Positions 9,288 through 18,654 of a stretch of 26,249 bases of DNA are shown here, in pieces (within the stretch, counting starts at the first letter, position 1; every line of letters starts with the position of its first letter). Source of the DNA: Zelonia costaricensis. Its lineage: Eukaryota; Euglenozoa; Kinetoplastea; Trypanosomatida; Trypanosomatidae. Position numbers and translations under genes: made by a program. The stretch spans positions 1 through 26,249 of the forward strand of contig JASAOO010003160.1 in the NCBI GenBank assembly GCA_030849075.1, in the 5' to 3' direction. The notes below the pieces were generated by a model. It saw only the letters and a list, made by a program, of their open reading frames with translations. It searched no databases and was not told the DNA's origin.

Positions 9288-9624
9288 ACGGCCCCGGGAG
9301 ATGTACGTGGGAGCGTTTTGGTAGGTACGAGAGGCAGAGTAGTTCGCGGTGGAGGAGACGCGGTGCTGAGATTGGTTGAGTTGCAGGGTGCAGGGGAAGG
9401 TTGAGTTGAAAGGACACGGCGGTGGCACCACTCCATCGATCGTGTGCCGCCTTCGCCTCGTGCTTTGGCAGGTGCGCAACGGAGAAAAAACAGAGAGAGG
9501 GACCGGTGCGGTTTTAGAAGATGCTCGACTTGGTCGGCTCAAAGACCTTCAAGGCGTCATCTGATCTCAATACGTGATAGCGGGCAGCGTTCGGGTGCCG
9601 TCGTGCAGTTGTTCGTTTACGTCT

Positions 9625-9644
9625 TGTGTGTGTGTGTGTGTGTG
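9625..9644. repeat. (GT)n microsatellite
   Basis: About 10 GT units on the plus strand, roughly 150 nt downstream of the EEP stop codon and so probably in its 3' UTR. Confidence 0.9.
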
Positions 9645-9795
9645 CTTGTGTTTGAGAGAGCCGCACGCACTGGCGTTCCTGGGAATCATGAGGACGGGGC
9701 ACCAGAGCAAAGCACACACGTCCGACCACCATCCCCCCTCCAACGGCAAAGAGAATCAGGGCGGTATAGCCGATAAGTTCACGTCCTTTCGTGGC

Positions 9796-11484
9796 TCACT
9801 CCTTTAGCGTCTTCGCCGCCACATCAGGGAAAGGGTCGTTCCACGAGATGTCGATGAGTAGCGGGAGATGGTGCGAAGGCAGTTTGCTGTTTGGGAAGAG
9901 CTGTGCCTCCTCCACCTCCGTGTCCTCGGGCACGTCGAGCACCTGGTGCAGCGCCAGAGTACTGGGGTCGTAGAAGATGAAGTCCTGCGTGTTGTACGTG
10001 ATGCCGCGCTCGCGCCGGCTCTCCTTGACGAGAGCCAGCTGGTCAACGGGCACGGCTTCGTTAGCTGGCGCCGCTGCTGCTGAGGCACCAGAGCCTGCAG
10101 CGGGCGCAGCATCTGCCAAGCCGGGCGGCGAGCGCGACGGCGCCGCTCCGTCCGCGCCGGCAGACGGCAGCGGCGCCGGCGCCTTGGATGTGTGGTGGCC
10201 GTCTTTCTTCCGGGCCGCGCGCGCTTCGATCTCGTCGCGAACGAGCCGCACCTTGGAGAAGACGCCATGGTACGCGTCAGCGCCGTCGAGGCGGCGAAAG
10301 CGCTGTATCTCCTCCTCGGCAGTGTACACGCCGTCCGTGCGGTGCGCCTCCTCGACGTTCTTGTCGAAGTAGCGCGCGTAGGCGGCCGCGCGGGCCACGT
10401 CGCGGTAGTGCCACGCCGTCCAGCGCGGCCCGCCGACGAGGTCGTGCGTGGAAAAGAAGCGACTGCGCAGCAGCCCCACGCACGGCTCGTCGTCCGTCGT
10501 GTTGTTGAGGTCACCGCACACGACGTGCGACTGGTGCGCGCGGTCGGCGTCGTTGCGGCCGATGGCGTCAAGAATCGTGAGCACCTGCCGCGCCTCGTGC
10601 TGCCGCACCTCCACCGCCTCCGCCGTAGCGCCAGCCGTGAGCTGCACGCAGGCGAGGTAGAGCGTCATGTTCGTCACCTTGTCCCGCATGCCGGCGAAGT
10701 GCGCAAAGTGGAAGCGCGGCCCAAGGTCGCGGCCGGGCATCATCAGCGGAAAGAAGCGCCCCTTGTGGAAGAGCATCACGTTGCCGATGTCCTCCTCCTC
10801 CGCGATCTTGCCAGCGTTTCGCGGAGCGAGTGGGCTGTCACCTCTGCGCAGCGCACGCACGCGGGCGCCGCGGCTGGACTGGTACAGCGTGCCGTAGCCG
10901 AGGAAGCGCACATAGCGCCACATCTCCGTGTTGAAGAACGCCCGGTTGACCTCGTTCAGGCAGACCAGGTCGGGGTCGTAGCACCGCAGCAGCGTCACGA
11001 GGTGCTTGCGGCGGAACTCTGGCGTCAGGAAGGGCGGCAGCTCCGTGTCAACGGCGGGGTCGTAATCCACAAACTCATCCGCCGCCTCCTCGCCTGCCGT
11101 GGGACGCGTGAAGGCCGGCACGCGCACGCGCACCGCCTCGACGGGCGTCGTGCGGCCGGGTCCCCACGCGTCGGTCATCAGGTTGAAGCTCATGAGCCGG
11201 AACCAGTCGCGCCGCGACACACTGGTGGAAAGCTGCGAGACCGGCGCCTTCACCCACGCCCGCTTGAGCGGCGGCTCGATGGCGGACTCCGCCGGCTGCT
11301 CCGCGTGCAGCTCGCGCGCCAGCAGACTCGACATCTTCAGCTCTAGCGCGCTCTGTGTGATCTCCGCATCCTTCAGGGAGGGCTGAATGGTGAAGCGCTG
11401 GTGATTGCCGCGTGACAGCCCCGTGACGAGGCCACCCGACACCAGCGGCGGGTTGTTCAACAGCCGCGCGCATCGGTGCAACAT
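9796..11484 (-). CDS. Endonuclease/exonuclease/phosphatase (CCR4/Angel-like) family protein
   Basis: The protein has 562 residues. It carries the EEP-fold landmarks in order: RLMSFNLMTDAW (N101), a long insert, LLRCYDPDLVCLNEVN (catalytic-type E178), NVMLFHKGRFF, LYLACVQL (279 region), VVCGDLNNTTDD (D325, N327), YNTQDFIFYDP (D501) and LPSHHLPLL (H539). This order matches CCR4/Angel/nocturnin-type deadenylases and 2'-phosphodiesterases. Two usual residues differ: the S-D-H motif reads S-H-H (H538), and the N-T-H-L-like His is replaced by Q281. An Ala/Pro-rich linker (about 424-478) interrupts the domain. The N-terminus MLHRCARLLNN is basic and could be a short mitochondrial signal. Position and size match LmjF.01.0020. 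The substrate is unknown, most likely RNA. The start follows a very good acceptor by 18 nt. Confidence 0.88.
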   Translation of the reverse strand: MLHRCARLLNNPPLVSGGLVTGLSRGNHQRFTIQPSLKDAEITQSALELKMSSLLARELHAEQPAESAIEPPLKRAWVKAPVSQLSTSVSRRDWFRLMSFNLMTDAWGPGRTTPVEAVRVRVPAFTRPTAGEEAADEFVDYDPAVDTELPPFLTPEFRRKHLVTLLRCYDPDLVCLNEVNRAFFNTEMWRYVRFLGYGTLYQSSRGARVRALRRGDSPLAPRNAGKIAEEEDIGNVMLFHKGRFFPLMMPGRDLGPRFHFAHFAGMRDKVTNMTLYLACVQLTAGATAEAVEVRQHEARQVLTILDAIGRNDADRAHQSHVVCGDLNNTTDDEPCVGLLRSRFFSTHDLVGGPRWTAWHYRDVARAAAYARYFDKNVEEAHRTDGVYTAEEEIQRFRRLDGADAYHGVFSKVRLVRDEIEARAARKKDGHHTSKAPAPLPSAGADGAAPSRSPPGLADAAPAAGSGASAAAAPANEAVPVDQLALVKESRRERGITYNTQDFIFYDPSTLALHQVLDVPEDTEVEEAQLFPNSKLPSHHLPLLIDISWNDPFPDVAAKTLKE

Positions 11485-12930
11485 CGAAGCGCCGCTCGTG
11501 AGCTGTGGGGAGGGAAGGAGCGGGAGGAGAGTGGTGGAGATGGGCCGGGCGGTGGAGAAGACAGTGGGGGTGGCGGAGGCGGTCCTTGGCGGCGCCTGGG
11601 ATTAGCGCAGGATGCGGCGAGTCCGCGGCTGTGCACTGTGTAGCGGTGGCACGTGAAGACAAACGCGGGTTCAGTAGAGCGGGGGCCGCGAGTGCGCAGT
11701 GAGCGATAAGAGAAAGCTGCGGGCATGGCGACGATGGGGTGCCGGGGACCCAAGCCAGGACGAGGGTGGCAGAGTCTCAGGCGGTGCTCAGGCCTCTCCT
11801 CCGGTCCATGCGCCGTTTCCCCATCGTACGCATTTCAGTGTGCGGTCTGCTGCGATTCCCTGCACCGAGACGTGGAGAAAGGACAGCAGGCGTTGCCATC
11901 CCTTGTAGTGACCACGTGCCGCACCGGCCCCACACCCCGCAACATCGACGCGGCTGCTCACCGGCAGCGCGCGCGCAGGAAGCGGGCACACCGCCTCAGC
12001 GTTTGAAGCCGTTTTATGGCACGTTGAGCGCAGAGGAGAAGTGTCTGAGCTGCTCCACATCCAAGCGCAGAGCCGCAGCAGCACTGGATGAAGACTGCCC
12101 TTGAACTTCAAGGCTGGCTCAGTGGTTGCTGCTGTTGTTGTGCTACTCTTCGCTGTCTCACGCTGAAGCGCCGCCCAGTGCTTCGACACCGGCCAGGCGC
12201 GCGTGTAAAAGTGTGCGGAAGGGGCCGGGCACACCTCTGAGGACGCAGCCGTGGACTCCAGGCGGGAAGCGACAAGCACGGACCTGCCAACACACACACA
12301 CGTACTTGCTCACGAATGTGCAGCACAAGATGGTCCACAGACACACTCACAGAAAAGAGAGAGAGACAAAGGCAGGAGGTGTGCATCTAGTTCTAACAGT
12401 AAGACAAGGGCAGACCACAGCACGCGAGCACAAGAAAGGGCTGAGAGGCGAGCTGACGGAAGCAACGAGAGGAGAAGAGGGGGAGGGGCAACGGGGGAGG
12501 AGGGGGACGCGCCGATCCCGCGTGGTGCCCCCCATCGCCGCGAAGAAAAAGAAAAATGACAGACCTGGCAGAGTGACAAGCGACTCCACCGGTCGACACT
12601 TTTTTTGTGTGTTCCTCTTCTCTCGTGTGTAGAGAGACGTCTTCGCCTCTGACGCACGCGCCACGCCAAGTGCGTGAGAGGGAGAAGAGCAGCGCACGAG
12701 GCGCGCCGTGCACTCGCCCCCTCCCCCTCGGCCCTCTGCGCACACCTTCGCTCTATGCGGTGCCGCACCCTCGCGTGTTGCGAGGAAGGTTCAAGCAAGA
12801 ACAAGAAGGGAAACGGAGGAAGCGAGAACAAAGAGGAGCACGGAAGTCTAACAGCATCGACATACAGGAGCCGTCACACACATACACATACACACACAAA
12901 CAAACACACGCGCACACACCGCACGCCGGG
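11485..12930. other. Intergenic region between kinesin-13 and EEP protein
   Basis: The spacer is about 1.4 kb. The part next to the kinesin stop (12840-12930) is CA-rich. The part from about 11780 to 12280 is a non-repetitive block carrying a 169-codon minus-strand open frame without an early ATG. The rest is purine-rich on the plus strand and ends in the EEP splice acceptor. Confidence 0.6.
11503..11570 (-). promoter_or_regulatory. Trans-splice acceptor of the EEP gene
   Basis: On the minus strand a long C/T-rich tract ends in CTTCCCTCCCCACAG, with AG at 11504-11503. This leaves an 18-nt 5' UTR. It is the clearest acceptor in the window. Confidence 0.75.
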
Positions 12931-15039
12931 CTACATCGGCATCTGCTGCTGCAAGGCGGTGATGCTGGCGACTTGCTGTGCAATCTTCTCTAGCTCGTCG
13001 AGCTGGGTCATGAAGGAGTCCATCGAGCGCCGCTTCTGCCACACGAGCTGCCGGGCCCGGTCGACGAAGCTGCGCGTGTTGGCGTGCATCTGCTCTGCGT
13101 CGTACTTTACCTGATACTCTTCCTTGATGCAGTTCATGTCCGCCTCCAGGTACAGGTTGTAATGGTCGATGGCGCGACTGCGCTGCGCAGCAATCAGCTC
13201 GGCGCCACCCTCGAAACGCTTAAAGCTCGGCCGCCCGCTGCTGCCTTGTGACAGGGCCACGCCGCCGCCGTAGTCACCAGCGCCGTCTGCGTCGCGCGGC
13301 CGCTTGCTGCACACCGTGTCTGGCGTCCGCTCGCGCGACGGCGGCTTCGGCGTGGTGGTTGCGGCATTGGCTGCGAGGCTCTTCGCCTGTGAGGCAGGGA
13401 GAAGCGTGTTCACGGAGCGGGAGCTGAGCAGCGTGCTGCGACGTGTGGCAGGCGTGCTGCCGCACGCAGTAGGGGCGGCGGTGGCGGGCGTTGACGACGG
13501 CGCTGCCAAGGTCGCACACGGCGCGGCAGTCGACAGCCGCGTCGTTGCACGTCGTGAGACCGGCCGACTCTCGGAGGTGTCCAAGATGATTTCCGCCTGC
13601 TCTGTTGAAGGCCTCACGGTGCGCCGCTCCGCCGCCCCGCGCTTGAGCTCCTTCACGCGGTCAGCGTAGCGCAGCGTGTTGAGGGTGTGCTCTGCGTTGT
13701 TGTTGGCGGGCGAGACGGCGCCGATCATGACGGTGCGGCAGTTGCCCACAAATGAGTCCCGCAACACCTCCGTCAACTTGGAGCCGCGAAACGGGACGTG
13801 CTTCTTGTTCTGGTCGAGAAAGCGGATGCACTCCTTCAGGGCCAGCAGCGACTTGTTGATCTCCGCCCCCTCGAGCCGGGTTTGCCGCGCGCAGTCCACC
13901 GTGTCGGCGCCACGCTCGCTGCCGGCGAGGTCGATGAAGGTGAACTTCCCGCTCGGCCGCGTCGAGCGAGCGACGCGCAGCTTGATTTCAAGGATCGCGT
14001 GCGAGCGCGAGCTCGTGTCGTTCGCACCTGTCGACCCGCAGCTGCGCACGCTGCTGCCCTGCTCGATGATGTCCATGAGGTCCTCCACGGTGCCCGAGGC
14101 GTGCTCGGTGAGGCCGCGGATGTTCACCTTGCCCTTGTCGTCCTCCAGCGCCCGCAGCGGGCGGCGGCCATTCAGCAGGTCGAAGAGCTTGCCGCTGTAG
14201 ATCTCGTAAAAGGACACAACAATGCGAGTGTCGCGGGGAAGCCGAGCAAACATGTCGCGGGCGGCGAGGGCGTACAGTCCCGGCTCTGTGCCGCGGCCTA
14301 GCATCGTGTGTGTCTTGCCGCTCCCCGTCTGCCCGTACGCGAAGCACGTCGCGCAGCCGCCGTCGAACACCGTGTCGATGAGGGCCCGCGCCGTGCGGTT
14401 GTACACGTCCACGTTGCCACACGCCTCATCGAAGACCTCGTCGAAGAAGAAGCGGTGCACGTGGGTATACTTGCGCAGGTCGACCTTCACCTTCGGCTCC
14501 TTCAGCACAATCTCGCCGCTGTTGTCGGCCTCCATGATGTCCGTGAACCCGTTGGCACTCTCCCCGACGCTCAAGGGGCGCTTCCGGACCGCCACCACAA
14601 TACGACTCTTGCGCTTCACCTCGACGACGGCACCAGTCGCGCCGCTCGACGTGTCCTCCCCGGTGCTGCTGCAGCGGCACAGCACTGTCGTGCCTCGCGC
14701 CGTGTACAGGCGGCGACGCTCCGTCGAGGTGCCCTCCTCGCTGCCCGTGTTGCTGCTGCGGCCGCTACAGTCCACCCCCTCCCCCTCCTCCGCGTCCAGC
14801 ACGTCGCTGCCGGCGCGGGAGGAGGGGGGCGGGTTGGCCTTCAGGTAGTCAATGGCGTCGCGCAGCCGCAAGATGTCCATCGCATCCACAACGCCGTACA
14901 TGTTGAAGTCGTCGGGCTTCAGGGCGAGCAAGCCCCTGACAGTCATGCTGGCCGCGAAGGAACTCTGAAAGCGCTCGAGTTGGTGGCGGCGTAGCACATC
15001 GCTGACGTACTGCTGCGACGGCGCGGCGTCGGCAGACAT
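12931..15039 (-). CDS. KIN13: Kinesin-13 (MCAK-type microtubule depolymerase) with SAM-like domain
   Basis: The protein has 702 residues. Residues 9-68 form a SAM-like helical domain ([42 protein letters not shown]). A Ser/Glu-rich linker and basic neck (about 70-145) lead to the motor (about 145-466): P-loop GQTGSGKT (236-243), switch I NDTSSRSH (340-347) and switch II DLAGSE (370-375). Kinesin-13 marks are the internal motor with an N-terminal neck, loop-2 KVD (185-187) and KEC in the alpha-4 region (402-404); both motifs are linked to tubulin depolymerisation. A disordered Ala/Thr/Ser region with basic patches (KRPRD, 579-583, a possible nuclear signal) and a C-terminal coiled coil (about 615-700) follow. 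Gene order matches LmjF.01.0030, a kinesin-13 reported as nuclear/spindle and cell-cycle regulated. The start is the first ATG after the acceptor at 15113-15112. Confidence 0.95.
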   Translation of the reverse strand: MSADAAPSQQYVSDVLRRHQLERFQSSFAASMTVRGLLALKPDDFNMYGVVDAMDILRLRDAIDYLKANPPPSSRAGSDVLDAEEGEGVDCSGRSSNTGSEEGTSTERRRLYTARGTTVLCRCSSTGEDTSSGATGAVVEVKRKSRIVVAVRKRPLSVGESANGFTDIMEADNSGEIVLKEPKVKVDLRKYTHVHRFFFDEVFDEACGNVDVYNRTARALIDTVFDGGCATCFAYGQTGSGKTHTMLGRGTEPGLYALAARDMFARLPRDTRIVVSFYEIYSGKLFDLLNGRRPLRALEDDKGKVNIRGLTEHASGTVEDLMDIIEQGSSVRSCGSTGANDTSSRSHAILEIKLRVARSTRPSGKFTFIDLAGSERGADTVDCARQTRLEGAEINKSLLALKECIRFLDQNKKHVPFRGSKLTEVLRDSFVGNCRTVMIGAVSPANNNAEHTLNTLRYADRVKELKRGAAERRTVRPSTEQAEIILDTSESRPVSRRATTRLSTAAPCATLAAPSSTPATAAPTACGSTPATRRSTLLSSRSVNTLLPASQAKSLAANAATTTPKPPSRERTPDTVCSKRPRDADGAGDYGGGVALSQGSSGRPSFKRFEGGAELIAAQRSRAIDHYNLYLEADMNCIKEEYQVKYDAEQMHANTRSFVDRARQLVWQKRRSMDSFMTQLDELEKIAQQVASITALQQQMPM

Positions 15040-15111
15040 GACGGCGTGTGAGTCGCGAGTTTTGGTGGTTATTGTGGATGGAGAAAGGGAGCCGGGATCG
15101 AAGCTCTGAAG

Positions 15112-15145
15112 CTGGAGGGGAGTGGGAGAGGGGGGGGAGGCGCGG
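15112..15145 (-). promoter_or_regulatory. Trans-splice acceptor of kinesin-13
   Basis: The minus strand reads a nearly pure pyrimidine tract (about 15145-15114) and then CTCCAG, with AG at 15113-15112. The 5' UTR would be about 72 nt. This places the open frame up to 15222 outside the mRNA and fixes the start at 15039. Confidence 0.7.
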
Positions 15146-15412
15146 GGTCGGCTGCGCTGCGGAGCTCTGCCAGCGATGCACGCCAAGGCCGACAACGCAG
15201 CGCGAGGCAGAGGCGGTCCCACTGCAGGATAGACAAGTCAACTTGTGAACGAACACGCGAATGGATCTGAAGCGTGTCGGCTGAGGGTAATGTAGAAGCA
15301 GCGCAGGAGAAGAGGAGGTATGACGTGCCCAACGTCCCTCTGGCGGAGGTAGACTCGGGAGGCACACACGCACGTACACGAACACGTAAGCGGCCGGAAA
15401 AGGCAAGCAGAG

Positions 15413-15415
<3 letters not shown>

Positions 15416-15445
<30 letters not shown>
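15416..15445. repeat. (GT)n microsatellite
   Basis: About 15 GT units on the plus strand, roughly 380 bp upstream of the kinesin start. Confidence 0.95.
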
Positions 15446-15447
<2 letters not shown>

Positions 15448-15919
15448 ATGTGTGGATCTCGAAAACGTTGGCGAGAGTGGTGTTGGGTGTGTTGGAAGGT
15501 GAGTCGCTAGGGCACCGGTGTGGCGTCATCCGGTTTGTGGAAACCACCAGTTGAGGGGGGAAGGCAGGGGGCATAAGAGCGATGCGAGACGGGAGTTAGA
15601 TATCGGAGAGTGTGAGGCGCTGCACATCAGCAGCTCATGGACGTCGCGCACTCGAGTCACGCGACACTGCGCCTGGCGCGCGTGGGCGGTGGTGGGGCCT
15701 CGCGTGCTCGAAGGAACGTGCCCAGGGCCACTGTGGGGGCAGCGTCGGAAAGGAGAGCCACCGCTTGGGCATCCACAATACGACTCGTGGACGCTCCTTC
15801 TCTGTGCTCGCCCAAAAACTAGTCACGGCTGCAGCTCGTGTCGATGAAGCACTGCACTTCGCGTTTGCTGCGATGTGTGAGGCGAGGAGGTACGCTGGTA
15901 GCGATCCACGTTGTCCGTG

Positions 15920-15942
15920 CACACACACACACACACACACAC
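15920..15942. repeat. (AC)n microsatellite
   Basis: About 11 AC/CA units on the plus strand, GU-rich in the transcript, downstream of the GYF-protein stop codon. Confidence 0.95.
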
Positions 15943-16110
15943 GCGCCTCCAAGACCCCAAAAAGAGGACGAGAAGAAGCTCGTCTGCGCTCCAAACTCAG
16001 CGAGGCGGGGACGCTTGACGTACGCCAGGCGCCATCCCTCCGTGGTGCATCTCGATCACGCGACGGGTGGAGAGCGCCACAGAGCGCCGCAGCGGCGGCG
16101 GCGTCGATTC

Positions 16111-16698
16111 TCACGACTTCTCCAGCACCGACAGCGCTGGCCTCCACGACTGACCGAGGGCGTTGACGTCACGCAGCTCCGCCTCCTTCTTCCGAAAAAA
16201 GCCGTCGCGCGCCCACTGCGCCACGACGTCGTGCGTGAAGGGTCCGTGCTCCACACTTGGCTTGGCGCTCCACCGCATCATCCACACAGGCGGCAGCGAT
16301 GTGTGAGTGCGGCGCGCCTCCTCTAGCGCCCGCAACAGCACCGCCTCGCGTGTGAGGCGCATCATGACGAACTCGTGCTGTGTCATCGCTGTCTGGTGCA
16401 GCTGCGTGAGAGCGTCGAAGGCGGTCGTCGACTTGTCGGTGGCGAGGCGGCGCAGGGCCGCAGCGAAGACCTCTCCCTCGCGCAAGTGCTCCAGGACGGG
16501 CACCAGCGCAGAGAGCAGCGGTGCGGCCGCCGGCTCGTCGAACTCGGCCACAGCAGACGAAGAAGAGGACGACGAGGCCATAGACGTGCCAAGTGCATCA
16601 GACTCGGACTCAGCGACGGGGGGCGAGAGGGCGCCATTGCCGCGCCTGTCCGATGACGACAGCGACGCCGACGACGACGACGCACGTGCGCGCTTCAT
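16111..16698 (-). CDS. GYF-domain protein, CD2BP2/U5-52K (Lin1)-like
   Basis: The protein has 195 residues. The N-terminus is basic (KRARA) and Ser-rich, typical of a nuclear, disordered region. A helical part follows: LVPVLEHLREGEVFAAALRRL (65-85), then FDALTQLHQ (94-102). It resembles the segment of CD2BP2/Lin1 in which an acidic 'GE-xx-xALRRL' helix precedes the GYF domain. The C-terminus fits the GYF pattern: W139-M-M-R-W143, G152-P-F, V159, W162 and G166-F-F. The usual Tyr after the first Trp is Met, and GYF reads GFF. In other eukaryotes CD2BP2/Lin1 is a U5 snRNP assembly factor that contacts PRP6/U5-15K and leaves before splicing. That role here is inference. Position and size match LmjF.01.0040, hypothetical as I recall. 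The start is the first ATG after the acceptor at 16835-16834; the frame's extension to 17328 is rejected. Confidence 0.85.
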   Translation of the reverse strand: MKRARASSSSASLSSSDRRGNGALSPPVAESESDALGTSMASSSSSSSAVAEFDEPAAAPLLSALVPVLEHLREGEVFAAALRRLATDKSTTAFDALTQLHQTAMTQHEFVMMRLTREAVLLRALEEARRTHTSLPPVWMMRWSAKPSVEHGPFTHDVVAQWARDGFFRKKEAELRDVNALGQSWRPALSVLEKS

Positions 16699-16833
16699 GG
16701 CAACACCTTCGACGTCCCTTGTACGTGTAGAAGTGTGTGTTGGTGTGTCTATGTGTCGTAGGGGAGGGCTGACGGGGGTGGAGCAGAGGGAGGGGTGCGA
16801 GATGCTCGCACGGGTGTTCCTGTGCACCGCGTC

Positions 16834-16875
16834 CTCGAGCGGCGCGTCGGCGAAGAAAAAAGAGGCCAAAAGCGG
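16834..16875 (-). promoter_or_regulatory. Trans-splice acceptor of the GYF-protein gene
   Basis: The minus strand reads a T/C-rich tract (TTTTGGCCTCTTTTTTCTTCG) and then GCTCGAG, with AG at 16835-16834. The upstream minus strand has no AG for about 100 nt. The 5' UTR would be about 135 nt. A second AG at 16821-16820 is an alternative. Confidence 0.55.
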
Positions 16876-18418
16876 CGCGGTGGAGGACGAAACAGTTCGT
16901 GGCATCGATGCGGCGTGTGTGGTATGGCGTGTGGTGTGTGGTGGGGAGAGGGGGGAGGTGGGAGGTGCAGCGACGCAGCGGGGCAGGGCACGTGCGTTGG
17001 GAGGGAGGGAGCAGTGCCAAGGGTACGTAGCCGGGGTGCGGGGTGTACTCGACACTCCGCAAAGCCTGCACAGGCGGTTCCGAACGTATCGGCACCTTTC
17101 ACAATAATGGCGAGCATCGCTCTTCAGAATCAGCGCCAAGGAGCGCTGCAGTGTGCCCACGTCGAGGCCCTTCTGTTTCCCGTGCAGCGCTTGCGCGGGT
17201 CGTGTTGGTTCCTTCGCTTGCGTTTTGTGATTTGAAGAGTGCGTTTGCGGACGGTATGCTCCCACGTATGGCGATGCACGCGGGAGGGCAAAAGTACAAG
17301 GAGCTGCTGGCGTGAAGAGGAGGCACACTGCAAGGCAAAGAACAGGATGTGGTGCGGGGGAGGGGAGGGGAGGGGGGTTCGGTGCCTGCGTCGGGGGAGG
17401 GCGCCGATGCCATCGCTTCGTTTTAGTGTTCGCGGCGCGGCGTATCCTTCCGTGCGCGTGGACACGCGAGCGCCACCGGACATCGCCGCGTCGCCCGTCT
17501 GCGATCCGCTCATCTCAAGTCCGCTGCTTCTCCGTTTCTAAGAAGACTGAGGCAGTGCGCGGTGAAAGGCAGGCAGGCGGAAACTCGTGTGGGGTTCCGG
17601 CCTGGTGTGGGAGGGCGCAGGGGAAGAGAGGAGGAGCAAAAGAAGGAGAGCCAGAGGCGTCACTTCCGAGAATGGAAGAGGCGCGTAAGAGGGAGGAAGA
17701 CAGGGGCGAGTGGACAGTGCGTGACGACCCTTGAAAGAAAAACGAAAAGAGCGAAGAAGAAAGTCAACGCAGACGTCTTGTGATGTGTCGCTGTCGCATC
17801 CGCGTTGTCCCCACCGGCCTGCTCAGAGCCACCAACATCTGTCGCGCCCTACCGTACACCCCCCCCCCTTATCTCTCTCCGCAACGTCTCCGCACTGCGG
17901 TGCGGCTCATGACAGAGGGAAGGGGGACCGCAAAACGGCGGGAACACCAGGCAAGCAACACGAAAGTGAGAGCGAGGGACTGCGGGGGGAGGGCTGTGCG
18001 GGGGAGAGAGGAGGTCAAGGAGAAGGAGCTGGAGGGGCAGAGCGGCGACGAGGGACGGCCGTGAGCACGAGAAACTCGGCGAGACGCGAAATAAAAGAGC
18101 GAACACAGAAACGCGCACGCGCATTCGAAAAGAAATAAGTGAAAAAGAGAGTCGCACACGCACACACGACAGAGAGCATCGAAGATCTCAAAGAACGACC
18201 GAAGCAAAACGGCGTTCGGGTGCGCCCTGCCACGCGAGTTCGAAAACTCCTGAACAGCGCAACACGAGGAAACGAGAAGGTAAAGAAATTGCCTGAGGAA
18301 CGGCGGCTGCCATCATCACCCCCCACCTCACCCCTTGGGCGCTGCCGCCGTCACCACTACCACTATCAACATAACCAACTCTGGGGGGCCCCGCCCGCAG
18401 TTGCGGCCCCCTCCCCCC

Positions 18419-18436
18419 ACACACACACACACACAC
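18419..18436. repeat. (CA)n microsatellite
   Basis: About 9 CA units on the plus strand, preceded by a C-rich run. Confidence 0.9.
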
Positions 18437-18522
18437 GCGCGTCGATCCGTCGGCGGTGCGCGCCACGAGAGGGCGTCGTGCGAGAGAGAGCGGGCAGCGC
18501 GGGACAAATGGGCGAAGAGAGA

Positions 18523-18550
18523 GAAGAAGAAGAAGAAGAAGAAGAAGAAG
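18523..18550. repeat. (GAA)n trinucleotide repeat
   Basis: About 9 GAA units on the plus strand, giving a UUC-rich pyrimidine tract in the minus-strand transcript. Confidence 0.9.
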
Positions 18551-18612
18551 CGCGCAGAAGACAAGACAGAAGCACGGAAAGAACACAAAGCCACGAAGGA
18601 AGCACACACACA

Positions 18613-18654
18613 CAGAGACAGACAGACAGACAGACACAGACTGACAGACAGACA
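18613..18654. repeat. (CAGA)n tetranucleotide repeat
   Basis: About ten CAGA/GACA units with two interruptions, directly after a short CA tract. Confidence 0.9.

Larger units (their letters stand above)
8877..9795. other. Intergenic region between EEP protein and lectin-like protein
   Basis: The spacer is about 0.9 kb. It holds the splice acceptor above and two GT microsatellites (9264-9287 and 9625-9644). The rest is purine-rich on the plus strand. The in-frame extension of the lectin-like ORF up to 9542 is low complexity and is not kept. Confidence 0.6.
15040..16110. other. Intergenic region between GYF protein and kinesin-13
   Basis: The spacer is about 1.1 kb. It has the kinesin splice acceptor, a GT microsatellite (15416-15445), a non-repetitive block (about 15500-15840) in the presumed 3' UTR of the GYF-protein mRNA, and an AC microsatellite (15920-15942) about 170 nt beyond its stop codon. 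No gene is supported. Confidence 0.6.

Noticed and set aside
8877..9542. N-terminal extension of the lectin-like protein frame
   Set aside because: It contains translated GT repeats and precedes the acceptor at 8945-8944; the signal peptide begins at 8876.
10192..11346. Plus-strand open frame of 384 codons
   Set aside because: Antisense shadow of the EEP gene.
15040..15222. 61-residue N-terminal extension of the kinesin frame
   Set aside because: It lies across the pyrimidine tract and AG at 15113-15112, so it is not in the mature mRNA.
16699..17328. Long N-terminal extension of the GYF-protein frame
   Set aside because: Low complexity, and the best splice acceptor (16835-16834) lies inside it; the first ATG after the acceptor is at 16698.
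18613..18654. CAGA repeats as a CRISPR or satellite array
   Set aside because: Simple tetranucleotide microsatellite without spacers; eukaryotic context.
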